This document shows positions 1-6,926 of a stretch of DNA of 21,659 nucleotides, piece by piece. The stretch's first letter is position 1; every line of letters begins with the position of its first letter. The stretch is from JANWKA01 sp035533815 (GTDB lineage: Bacteria > Bacteroidota > Bacteroidia > Chitinophagales > Chitinophagaceae). The notes under the pieces were generated by a model. That model saw nothing but the letters and a program-made list of their open reading frames with translations. It was not told the DNA's origin and did not search any database. The position numbers and the translations under genes are program-made. Location of the stretch: NCBI GenBank assembly GCA_035533815.1, contig DATLTB010000011.1:1-21659 (forward strand), in the 5' to 3' direction.

Positions 1-119
1 TTAGAGAGATTAGCCATCGTTCTTTTCTTCACGGCTTTACCTTCCCGGTAACTTTCCCGGACCAGTACGCGGCGATAGGATTTACCATTACTGTGCAGCT
101 GATGATCGTCAATAAACAT
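1..119 (-). CDS. IS1634-like (IS4 superfamily) transposase, N-terminal 39 codons, cut by window edge
   Basis: Reading the minus strand from an ATG at 119 gives 39 open codons that run off the window at position 1. Residues 15-39 contain YRRVLVRESYREG followed by KKRTMANLS. This is the characteristic N-terminal pattern of IS1634-type DDE transposases (RESYREGGKV.xRTxANLSxLP). The catalytic DDE domain would lie beyond the left edge, so it cannot be judged whether the element is intact. The frame stays open upstream of the ATG for some codons, so the start is a choice. A 6-bp stem (GTGGCT at 121-126 with AGCCAC at 136-141) lies just upstream of the ATG and could fold in the mRNA. No terminal inverted repeat could be recognised. 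The family call rests on a short segment. Confidence 0.6.
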   Translation of the reverse strand, partial: MFIDDHQLHSNGKSYRRVLVRESYREGKAVKKRTMANLS

Positions 120-267
120 GGTGGCTACATAAATAAGCCACAAAGGTAGTAAAATCAATATAGAAAACAAATTAATTCTTATATTTTAGTGGACACATTT
201 TTTGACCCAAATTTCCTCCAAGGAATTATTAATGAGCTGATTAGTGATTTATAGGAGGCTAATTATT
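120..267. other. AT-rich gap between transposase start and small ORF
   Basis: This stretch probably holds the left end of the insertion element and the leader of the following small ORF. Visible items are the GTGGCT/AGCCAC stem (121-141), a short stem TTCCT/AGGAA around 213-225, and a run of T before TTTG at 201-204 that could be a -33 box. No convincing -7 partner was found and no clear IS terminus could be delimited. Confidence 0.3.
253..258 (+). promoter_or_regulatory. Strong Shine-Dalgarno AGGAGG before small ORF
   Basis: AGGAGG lies nine bases upstream of the ATG at 268. It stands out because the starts of pyc, tsaD, trmN6 and the PIG-L gene show no comparable motif. Confidence 0.5.
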
Positions 268-414
268 ATGAACATCCGTTACAGGATTACAATAAGTTGG
301 TGGATGTTTGGTTTAGCCGGAATATTGGTATTTCTCATTGCTTTGATCATCCTGGGCTACCACGCAATTAAGGCATTCATGTCCACACCGGTAAAGAATT
401 TGAGAATTGAATAA
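268..414 (+). CDS. Small single-span membrane protein, 48 aa, unknown
   Basis: This is an ATG-to-TAA frame of 48 codons. Residues 1-9 are polar and basic (MNIRYRITI), residues 11-31 form one strongly hydrophobic segment, and the tail (32-48) contains three basic residues (K35, K43, R46). It is preceded by AGGAGG at 253-258, nine bases before the ATG. That is a near-perfect Shine-Dalgarno in a window where other genes mostly lack one, and it is the main reason to believe the ORF. It was not recognised as a family member. It sits between an IS remnant and a regulator, so it may be a leftover of a disrupted region, a small stress or toxin-like membrane peptide, or a chance ORF. Confidence 0.45.
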   Translation: MNIRYRITISWWMFGLAGILVFLIALIILGYHAIKAFMSTPVKNLRIE

Positions 415-556
415 CCCCCGGTAAAGGTCAAATTGCCCAGCATCCCATTTTACTCCTGGTCAACCCAGTTTATTTGACAAAACCGCTTAAGGGTGATAAC
501 CGGCCCTGGTATCCGGCAGTTCCTTTTCGATAATGGATGGTATCTGAACGGGGGGA

Positions 557-1009
557 TTAAGGCTTTTTCCTTTTCTTGCCGGACCTTAGCCGGTCCTCCC
601 TTTGCATCACATCGGCAAGACTGGTTCGGGTGAGTATCTCCAGGGTCGCATCGCGTACCTGTAAAGCCATATCCCGGATTCCGCAGGTAGCCTCATCCCT
701 GCATTCTTCACAGCGCTCATAAAAGTTCAGGCTGACACAGGGGATCAGGGCTATCGGACCGCCGATCTTACGGAATACTTCCGAAACCATGACATCACCG
801 GGAGGCTTAAGAAGATAATATCCGCCACCGGCGCCTTTCTTGCTGCCCAGGATACCCGCATTCCTGAGTTCCAGCAGGATACCTTCCAGGAATTTTTTAG
901 GAATGGTTTCCTCTTTGGACAAGGCCGATATCAGCATTGGGCCATGACCATAATTTCTGGCCAGCACGACCAAGGCTTTGAGCGCATACCTGGTTTTTTT
1001 CGAAAGCAT
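557..1009 (-). CDS. Rrf2 family transcriptional regulator with Cys cluster
   Basis: A 150-aa protein of typical Rrf2 length. It opens with MLSKKTRYALKALVVLA, the family N-terminus, followed by a winged helix (about residues 10-75) with the GAGGGYYL wing at 60-66. Cysteines at 91, 100, 103 and 109 sit where IscR, NsrR and RsrR carry their Fe-S ligands, so a cluster-sensing repressor is likely. The extreme C-terminus is very basic (GKKRKKP). It is transcribed away from the PIG-L gene with 117 bases between the starts, so it may control that unit or only itself. No suf, isc or cysteine synthesis gene is nearby, so the regulon cannot be inferred from context. An Fe-S ligand role is inference from spacing. 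Confidence 0.92.
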   Translation of the reverse strand: MLSKKTRYALKALVVLARNYGHGPMLISALSKEETIPKKFLEGILLELRNAGILGSKKGAGGGYYLLKPPGDVMVSEVFRKIGGPIALIPCVSLNFYERCEECRDEATCGIRDMALQVRDATLEILTRTSLADVMQREDRLRSGKKRKKP

Positions 1010-1030
1010 TTATCGGGGGAATATTCTATC

Positions 1031-1038
1031 CAAAGGTA
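1031..1038 (-). promoter_or_regulatory. Candidate Bacteroidota -7 box for the Rrf2 gene
   Basis: On the minus strand this reads TACCTTTG, an exact match to the Bacteroidota -7 consensus TAnnTTTG, about 22 bases upstream of the ATG at 1009. No clear TTTG -33 box was found at the usual distance. Confidence 0.35.
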
Positions 1039-1065
1039 TCCCTTTCAGTCCGCTTGTCCCTGTTT

Positions 1066-1098
1066 TTTGGTTATTATTGGATTAGGTCGTACTTTTTG
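1066..1098 (+). promoter_or_regulatory. Candidate promoter of the PIG-L/symporter unit
   Basis: TTTG at 1066-1069 is followed 20 bases later by TACTTTTTG at 1090-1098, close to the Bacteroidota TTTG...TAnnTTTG pair but with one extra base in the -7 box. It lies 28 bases before the ATG at 1127, inside the divergent gap shared with the Rrf2 gene. Confidence 0.45.
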
Positions 1099-1126
1099 AA
1101 CCACTGATCAAACACTCCCCCCACCC

Positions 1127-3607
1127 ATGATACGGATCCGTTTTTGCTCCTTTTTAGTCTGGCTATCGGTTTTACCGATTTCATTGTCTGCCCAGTCAGC
1201 TGTCCAGTGGAATGCTTCACAGATCAAACTTCATTTGGAAAAATTAAATGTGCTGGGCAGCGTACTCTATCTGGCGGCCCATCCGGATGATGAAAACAGC
1301 CGCCTGCTGGCTTATTTCTCCAATGGCGCCTTATACCGGACCGCCTACCTCTCGCTCAACAGGGGAGACGGAGGACAAAATCTGATTGGAGATGAACAGG
1401 GCTCCCTGCTGGGGCTGATCCGTACCCAGGAGCTATTGGCTGCCCGCCGGATTGACGGAGCCGAGCAGTTTTTCACCAGGGCCAACGATTTCGGGTTTTC
1501 CAAAACAGCAGTCGAAACCCTGAAATTCTGGGGCAGGGAAAGAATACTGGGCGATATAGTTTGGGTAATCCGTAAGTTCAGGCCGGATGTGATCATTTGC
1601 CGTTTCCCGGCTGACAAACGGGCAGGACATGGGAACCATTGGGCTTCCGCCATCCTTGCCAAGGAAGCATTCACCGCAGCTGCCGACCCTTCCATGTTCC
1701 CCGCCCAGCTGAAATATGTCAAAACCTGGCAGGCCAAAAGGCTGCTCTGGAATACTTTTCATTTCGGTAGGTTCAATACCACTTCTCCTGATCAGTTCCA
1801 TATGAATGCAGGAGGCTTTAATACCCTGCTCGGCAAAAGCTATGGGGAAATTGCCGGGGACAGCAGATCCATGCATAAAACCCAGGGAGCGGGCATGGCC
1901 AGACAGCGGGGAAGCGAAGAGGAGTATTTTGCTACCATACTTGGTCCAGCGCCAGTAAAAAACCTGATGGATGGGGTCAATACCAGCTGGGACAGGGTAG
2001 AAAATGGGGCAGGAGTAGAAAACCTGGTCAGCGATGCCATCAGTCATTTTGATATGGATCATCCCGCAGCGTCACTCCCGGCCCTTATGGCGATTTACCG
2101 GGCCATTGGCCAGGTAGGGGACCATTACTGGAAAAATCAAAAGCAGAAGGAAACCCTGGCATTGATCCGGTCCTGTGCTGGATTATGGCTTGATGCCACC
2201 ACTTCCGAGGGCACGGTAACTTCCGGTGACCCACTTCCCATACACCTGCAAGTGCTCAACCGTTCCCCGTACCCCATGCAACTGGTCAAAATCAGTTTCC
2301 CGGGAAGCGACACCATCCTGAACCAGGTTCTGGGCGATGATACCCCTTTTAATTTCGACAATACCATCCGGGTCAGCAGCACCCTTCCCATATCACAGCC
2401 TTACTGGCTCCTGAAACCGCACCCCATCGGCTATTATCATGTGGCAGATCAGCAAATGGTGGGAAGGCCTGAAGATCCTCCCGCCATCACGGTCCATTTC
2501 CAGATCAGGGTGGGGGATCAAAATCTATCCTTCACCAGGCCAGTGCAGTACCGGTATACAGATCCGGTAAGGGGAGGGGTGAACGAACCCCTGGCCATCA
2601 CTCCTCCGGTCACGGCTAACCTGGAACACTCCACCTATATCTTTACGTCCGGGGATACGCAGCAGGTCCTTGTCAACCTGGAAGCATTTACTGACCATGC
2701 CGATGGTACGGTCAGCCTATCTCTTCCTCCTGGCTACCAATCGGTGGAAAAGGATCTTCCTTTCCGCCTGGTAAAAAAAGGGGATGAGACCTCCCTCCGT
2801 TTCGGGGTCTTACCCCTGGGTCCCCTGGAGCATTCCGAATCGGGAACACTGACCGCATTGATCCATTTTCATGGTAAGACCTTTGATCGGGGAATTAAAG
2901 TCATCGCCTACACCCATATACCTACCATCACGGTATTTCCCCCCGCCCAGACTAAACTAGTCCGCCTAAATCTGAAGATTGCCGGGAAGCATATCGGATA
3001 TATTGCCGGGGCCGGGGATATGGTGCCAGATGCCCTTAAGCAGACCGGTTACCAGGTTACCATGCTCAGTAACAGCGCTATCGCCAGGGGAGGACTTTCC
3101 CGGTTTGACGCCATTATTACCGGCATTCGGGCCTACAATGTCGATCCGGACCTCAGGTACCTGCAGGATACTTTATTGGCTTATGTAAAACAAGGGGGAA
3201 CGCTGGTCTTGCAGTATAACAAGCCCTTTGATCTGGCTACCCGCCACCTGGGTCCCTATCCGTTCCGAGTTTCCAACGACCGGGTCACCGATGAAACTGC
3301 TGAAGTCGGTTTTCTCCAGCCCGGGAACCCGGTAATGAATTGGCCTAACCAGATCACTGAATCGGATTTCAACGGATGGATCCAGGAAAGGGGACTATAT
3401 TTTACGGCGGACCAGGACAGCCATTATCAGAAATTATTCTCCATGCATGATCCCGGGGAAGCTTCACTGGACGGATCCACCCTAGTGACTACATACGGAA
3501 AAGGCAAATATGTCTATACTTCCCTTGATTTCTTCAGGGACTTACCGGCCGGTGTACCCGGTGCTTTCCGGGTATTCGCCAACCTGATCGCCCGAAAAGG
3601 GAAATAA
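1127..3607 (+). CDS. Secreted PIG-L family deacetylase with C-terminal amidotransferase-like domain, 826 aa
   Basis: A signal peptide (basic start, hydrophobic residues 6-20, likely cut after LSAQ near 23) sends this protein across the inner membrane. The PIG-L/LmbE fold follows. AHPDDE at 51-56 and HGNH at 168-171 are the zinc-binding motifs of N-acetylglucosaminyl deacetylases, so removal of an acetyl group from a sugar or glycoconjugate is likely; the substrate is unknown. The middle (about 350-600) is beta-rich and Ig/NEW3-like. Residues about 615-820 resemble a class I glutamine-amidotransferase-like (ThuA/DUF4350 type) domain, with phrases such as GTLVLQYN, and probably bind rather than catalyse. 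It is much longer than intracellular PIG-L enzymes (about 230-300 aa). It ends 18 bases before a small membrane peptide gene that overlaps a symporter gene, suggesting a deacetylate-and-import unit. Confidence 0.88.
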   Translation: MIRIRFCSFLVWLSVLPISLSAQSAVQWNASQIKLHLEKLNVLGSVLYLAAHPDDENSRLLAYFSNGALYRTAYLSLNRGDGGQNLIGDEQGSLLGLIRTQELLAARRIDGAEQFFTRANDFGFSKTAVETLKFWGRERILGDIVWVIRKFRPDVIICRFPADKRAGHGNHWASAILAKEAFTAAADPSMFPAQLKYVKTWQAKRLLWNTFHFGRFNTTSPDQFHMNAGGFNTLLGKSYGEIAGDSRSMHKTQGAGMARQRGSEEEYFATILGPAPVKNLMDGVNTSWDRVENGAGVENLVSDAISHFDMDHPAASLPALMAIYRAIGQVGDHYWKNQKQKETLALIRSCAGLWLDATTSEGTVTSGDPLPIHLQVLNRSPYPMQLVKISFPGSDTILNQVLGDDTPFNFDNTIRVSSTLPISQPYWLLKPHPIGYYHVADQQMVGRPEDPPAITVHFQIRVGDQNLSFTRPVQYRYTDPVRGGVNEPLAITPPVTANLEHSTYIFTSGDTQQVLVNLEAFTDHADGTVSLSLPPGYQSVEKDLPFRLVKKGDETSLRFGVLPLGPLEHSESGTLTALIHFHGKTFDRGIKVIAYTHIPTITVFPPAQTKLVRLNLKIAGKHIGYIAGAGDMVPDALKQTGYQVTMLSNSAIARGGLSRFDAIITGIRAYNVDPDLRYLQDTLLAYVKQGGTLVLQYNKPFDLATRHLGPYPFRVSNDRVTDETAEVGFLQPGNPVMNWPNQITESDFNGWIQERGLYFTADQDSHYQKLFSMHDPGEASLDGSTLVTTYGKGKYVYTSLDFFRDLPAGVPGAFRVFANLIARKGK

Positions 3608-3625
3608 AGGTAATTTTTGTTGACT

Positions 3626-3775
3626 ATGGATCAGGCAAATTCAGGGGATATGCACTTGGATCAGCAGGACCCCCCGCAAAGTGCAGGTTACTGGAGAACC
3701 TGGTACCTCCTGGTCATTGGATGGCTGGCCCTGCTCATCATACTCTTTGACCTGTTTACCCGCTTTTTTTCATGA
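3626..3775 (+). CDS. 49-aa single-span membrane peptide, likely small partner of the symporter
   Basis: A complete ATG-to-TGA frame of 49 codons. Residues 1-20 are acidic and polar, YWRTWY (22-27) forms an aromatic-basic belt, and residues 28-45 form one hydrophobic helix ending in TRFFS. Its stop overlaps the symporter start (ATGA at 3772-3775), and it begins 18 bases after the deacetylase stop. This geometry implies translational coupling. The WRTWY-plus-helix pattern recalls small subunits or companion peptides of sodium/solute symporters (DUF4212, DUF3311), although those usually have two spans and about 60-90 residues. It is therefore an unnamed, shorter analogue or a spurious reading; the exact overlap makes a real gene more likely. 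No RBS is visible. Confidence 0.6.
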   Translation: MDQANSGDMHLDQQDPPQSAGYWRTWYLLVIGWLALLIILFDLFTRFFS

Positions 3776-5487
3776 GCTGGATTGATTGGCTGGTGCTGAT
3801 CATCACCCTGCTGGGGACCTTGGTCTATGGGATCTGGAAAAGCCGGGGACAGCGTAACATAGGGGATTATTTCCTGAATTCCGGACCCTTACCCTGGTAC
3901 ATTATCCTGTTTTCGATCATGGCCACGCAGGCCAGCGCCATCACTTTTCTTTCTGCCCCCGGCCAGGCATACACTGATGGGATGCGCTTTGTCCAGTATT
4001 ATTTCGGTCTCCCCCTGGCCATGGTGGTACTTTGCGTCACTTTCCTGCCTTTGTTCCACCGGCTGAAAGTATTTACCGCCTATGAATTTCTGGAAACCCG
4101 GTTCGACCAGAAAACCAGGACCCTCACCACGATTTTATTTCTATTGCAACGGGGTGTTTCCACCGGAATCAGCGTATATGCTCCTTCGATCATCCTTTCA
4201 GCCTTATTGGGGTGGAATATTTACTGGACCAATATTTTCATGGGGGGGATCCTGATCATTTACACCGTAATGGGGGGTACGAAGGCCGTTGCGTATACCC
4301 AAAAGCTGCAATTGCTGATCATCTTTGCCGGTATGTTCCTGGCGGGCTGGATCGTGGTTCGGCTATTGCCTCCGGGGGTCAGCTTCACAGATGCCCTGCA
4401 TGTCTCCGGAAAAATGGGCAAACTCAATGTGATCGTGACTAAAATTAATATCACGCAAAAAAGCTGGTGGCAGGATAAATATAATATCTGGAGTGGTACG
4501 ATCGGAGGATTTTTCCTGGCCCTGTCGTATTTCGGCACCGATCAGTCCCAGGTTGGCCGCTATCTGACCGGACGGTCCCTGAAGGAAAGCCGGATTGGAT
4601 TGCTGATGAACGGGATCGTCAAAGTTCCGATGCAGTTCCTGATCCTGCTGATCGGCGCCCTGTTATTTGTCTTTTACCGGTTTTACAGTGCCCCGGTTTT
4701 TTTTAATGATAATGCCCTGGCTAAAGTATATCAGACTTCCTACAGTGGCGATATGCATCAACTGTCCCATCAATACAGATTACTGGATTCGGTCCAAAAA
4801 AAGGAAGTATATGCCTTGGTTAACGCCCTCCACCGCCGGGATCCGGCAGCAGAAGCCGGGGCGCAGTCAGTCCTTAAACTGACCCAGGTCAGGGCAGCCC
4901 TGGTCCGTCAACAGGCAGTGGGGCTAATCAAAAAAGCGGACTCCGGGGCAGACACGGATGACACCAACTATATTTTCCTGCATTTTGTCCGGGATTATCT
5001 GCCCAAGGGCCTGGTGGGTTTACTCATTGCTGTTATTTTCCTGGCAACCTGGGGATCTACATCGGCTACCCTGAATTCCCTGGCTTCAGCGACCATGATT
5101 GATATTCATATGCGCTTTTTTAAGAAGAATGGTTCACCGGGCTATAACCTGAAAGCTTCCAAATGGTGGACCTTGTTCTGGGGAATGTTCTGTATCGGGG
5201 TTGCCCAGTTTGCCCAGGGCCTGGGTAGCCTGATCCAGGCTGTCAATATTCTGGGGTCCCTGTTTTATGGCACCATGCTGGGTATCTTCCTAGTGGCCTT
5301 TTATGGCAAAAAGATTGGAGGGACAGCCGTTTTCTGGTCGGCCATCCTGTCAGAACTGATGGTGATCGGCATATACCGGGCAAACCTGGTCTCCTTCCTG
5401 TGGTTAAATGCCGCCGGATGCCTGCTCGTGATAGGCATAGCTTGGACTTTCCACATGGGGAGGAGGCTTGTCCGCTACAATCAATAA
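3772..5487 (+). CDS. Sodium:solute symporter (SSS family), 571 aa
   Basis: An SSS (LeuT-fold) transporter with about 13 hydrophobic helices, expected to move a small organic solute together with Na+. The N-terminal GDYFLNSGPLPWYI segment (31-44), GQAYTDG near 64-70 and SATLNSLASA (431-440) with its Ser/Thr residues for the Na2 sodium site fit the family. Between the helix ending near 305 and the one starting near 411 lies a hydrophilic insert of about 100 residues, longer than in PutP or SglT. The preceding deacetylase suggests a sugar or amino-sugar substrate, but this is inference. Its ATG overlaps the stop of the 49-aa peptide. The small peptide and the long loop might interact. Confidence 0.9.
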   Translation: MSWIDWLVLIITLLGTLVYGIWKSRGQRNIGDYFLNSGPLPWYIILFSIMATQASAITFLSAPGQAYTDGMRFVQYYFGLPLAMVVLCVTFLPLFHRLKVFTAYEFLETRFDQKTRTLTTILFLLQRGVSTGISVYAPSIILSALLGWNIYWTNIFMGGILIIYTVMGGTKAVAYTQKLQLLIIFAGMFLAGWIVVRLLPPGVSFTDALHVSGKMGKLNVIVTKINITQKSWWQDKYNIWSGTIGGFFLALSYFGTDQSQVGRYLTGRSLKESRIGLLMNGIVKVPMQFLILLIGALLFVFYRFYSAPVFFNDNALAKVYQTSYSGDMHQLSHQYRLLDSVQKKEVYALVNALHRRDPAAEAGAQSVLKLTQVRAALVRQQAVGLIKKADSGADTDDTNYIFLHFVRDYLPKGLVGLLIAVIFLATWGSTSATLNSLASATMIDIHMRFFKKNGSPGYNLKASKWWTLFWGMFCIGVAQFAQGLGSLIQAVNILGSLFYGTMLGIFLVAFYGKKIGGTAVFWSAILSELMVIGIYRANLVSFLWLNAAGCLLVIGIAWTFHMGRRLVRYNQ

Positions 5488-5513
5488 CCTGCCTTTTTCC
5501 TTTTCCGGTAGAA

Positions 5514-5533
5514 CTGCCTGATCTGTCAGGCAG
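5514..5533. terminator. Hairpin between convergent genes, possible bidirectional terminator
   Basis: CTGCCTGA (5514-5521) pairs perfectly with TCAGGCAG (5526-5533) across a TCTG loop. It sits in the 52-base gap between the symporter stop (5487) and the stop of the minus-strand membrane protein (5540). Neither side has a clean T tract, so it may need Rho or act as an RNA-stabilising structure. Confidence 0.4.
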
Positions 5534-5539
5534 CCGGTG

Positions 5540-5809
5540 TCAGGAATGCTGTATGTTTCCTGGTTGTCCCTGTTCCCTGACGGAAACAGGCATTTTCCCA
5601 CCATCTTGCAGGTTGACGGTTTTATTGTTGTCCTCTGTCAGGACCCCATAACCGAAAACAAGCGTGGCCAAACCAAAAAACAAAAGCAAAAAGCAGGCTA
5701 GATCGTAGGATATGCCCTTCCACAACAGATAAATACCTGCGCTGGAAAGCAGCGCAGAAGCCAATACGGGAACATACAGGATGCCCCTGTGTTTACTGGT
5801 TTTGTTCAT
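5540..5809 (-). CDS. Two-span hypothetical membrane protein, 89 aa
   Basis: Starting at the ATG at 5809 gives MNKTSKHRG, then two hydrophobic segments (about residues 9-32 and 36-60, joined by a short WKGISYD turn), then a polar tail rich in D, N, K and Q. The frame stays open upstream to a TTG at 5872, but that start is rarer and would add a third, weaker hydrophobic stretch. ATG is preferred for this reason. The gene lies downstream of xerD on the same strand (72 bases after its stop, or 9 with the TTG start), so the two may be cotranscribed. No known family was recognised. Confidence 0.65.
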   Translation of the reverse strand: MNKTSKHRGILYVPVLASALLSSAGIYLLWKGISYDLACFLLLFFGLATLVFGYGVLTEDNNKTVNLQDGGKMPVSVREQGQPGNIQHS

Positions 5810-5881
5810 CAGGAAATTTATGGCTGAAAGTAAAAGAGGGTGGAAAGTTAATAAATTATTGGAATTCACCAAAAAAAAATT

Positions 5882-6793
5882 TCAGTGTTGGATCCTGTTA
5901 AAACCCGGATGAAAGCGCTCCAGGGTGTCCCGAAGATACTGCCGGTCCAGGTGAGTGTAAATTTCGGTGGTCGTGATACTTTCATGTCCCAGCATCTCCT
6001 GGACTGCCCTCAGGTCAGCGCCCCCCTCAATCAGGTGTGTGGCGAAAGCATGCCGGAGACTGTGCGGGGAGATGGATTTACGGATGGCTGCCTTTGTTGC
6101 CGCATCCCTGATCACCAGGAATATCATCACCCGGCTCAGCGATTTTCCCCTCCGGTTCAGAAATAGGAAATCTTCCTGTCCAGGCTGAACAGGGGTGTGG
6201 AGCCGGGTTTGATCAAGGTACAGCTGAATATCCGCGGATGCCTCTGCCCCAATCGGAACGAGTCTTTCCTTATTCCCTTTCCCGATCACCCGGATAAACC
6301 CTGTATCCAGGTAAAGGCCGGAAATTCTAAGGTTAATGACTTCACTGGCCCTTAACCCGCAACTATACATGGTTTCCAGGATGGTGCGGTTGCGTACACC
6401 TTCCGGTTTGCTGAGATCAAAAGAGCTGCTCATGGCTTCAATTTCTTCGACCGTCAGCACTTCCGGCAATCTGCGAAAAAGCCTTGGTGTTTCAAGTAAT
6501 GCTGATGGATCTGCCTGAATCACATCTTCCAGCAGCAGATACTTAAAAAAAGACTTCAGGCCGGAAATAATCCTCGCCTGGGATGCCGGGCTCATCCCCA
6601 GTCCGGCAATCCCGCTGACAAAGCCCTCCAGGTCTTCCCTGGTCATTTCCGCTGGCGTACCCGTCCAGTTTTTCCATTGAAGGTACTGGACCAGCTTCAC
6701 TATATCCTGCTGGTATGCCTGGACGGAATTTTCTGCAAGGGACCGCTCCAGCTGGAGATAACCGCGGAACCCTTTTAGGTATTCAGACCACAT
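5882..6793 (-). CDS. xerD: Site-specific tyrosine recombinase XerD
   Basis: 303 aa, the usual length of XerC/XerD (about 295-300). The N-terminal SAM-like core-binding domain covers about residues 1-90. The catalytic domain shows R148 (SCGLRASE), K172 (GKGNKERLVP), H244 and R247 (HSLRHAFATH), H270 (LGHESI) and nucleophile Y279 (TEIYTH), a complete active site. The role would be resolving chromosome dimers at dif together with a XerC-type partner at FtsK-active septa. XerD rather than XerC is the better guess from the N-terminus and the HSLRHAFATHL box. Many Bacteroidota have several Xer paralogues, so the exact one is not certain. It is divergent from pyc with 133 bases between starts. Confidence 0.9.
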   Translation of the reverse strand: MWSEYLKGFRGYLQLERSLAENSVQAYQQDIVKLVQYLQWKNWTGTPAEMTREDLEGFVSGIAGLGMSPASQARIISGLKSFFKYLLLEDVIQADPSALLETPRLFRRLPEVLTVEEIEAMSSSFDLSKPEGVRNRTILETMYSCGLRASEVINLRISGLYLDTGFIRVIGKGNKERLVPIGAEASADIQLYLDQTRLHTPVQPGQEDFLFLNRRGKSLSRVMIFLVIRDAATKAAIRKSISPHSLRHAFATHLIEGGADLRAVQEMLGHESITTTEIYTHLDRQYLRDTLERFHPGFNRIQH

Positions 6794-6802
6794 CTTAGTA
6801 AT

Positions 6803-6816
6803 ATAATAGCTATTAT
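6803..6816. repeat. 14-bp perfect palindrome upstream of xerD
   Basis: ATAATAGCTATTAT is a perfect palindrome ending 10 bases from the xerD start codon in the AT-rich divergent xerD/pyc gap. It could be an operator or simply a chance AT-rich symmetry. Confidence 0.35.
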
Positions 6817-6926
6817 TTTAGGAAATTTCTAAATAAATATTGAATTCTTTGGATTTTATGCAACGTTTATTCCTTGTTGTTTTATAATTTTACGGCCGGC
6901 CAACAACCAGCCTTCCGGATCCCCTT

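Noticed and set aside
427..478. GTCAAAT/ATTTGAC inverted pair after the small ORF
   Set aside because: Seven-base arms separated by about 38 bases with no T tract; not convincing as a terminator or operator.
1345..2062. Antisense ORFs (130 and 209 codons) opposite the PIG-L gene
   Set aside because: They show no family features and lie wholly opposite a clearly coding frame; they are by-products of its codon bias.
5810..5872. TTG start adding 21 residues to the two-span membrane protein
   Set aside because: A rare start codon with no RBS, while an ATG at 5809 lies just before the first strong membrane helix. Not excluded, since it would bring the gene within 9 bases of the xerD stop.
6848..6892. 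Possible pyc promoter (TTTG at 6848, TAATTTTA at 6885)
   Set aside because: The boxes are 33 bases apart, too far for the Bacteroidota pair, and the -7 candidate lacks its final G.
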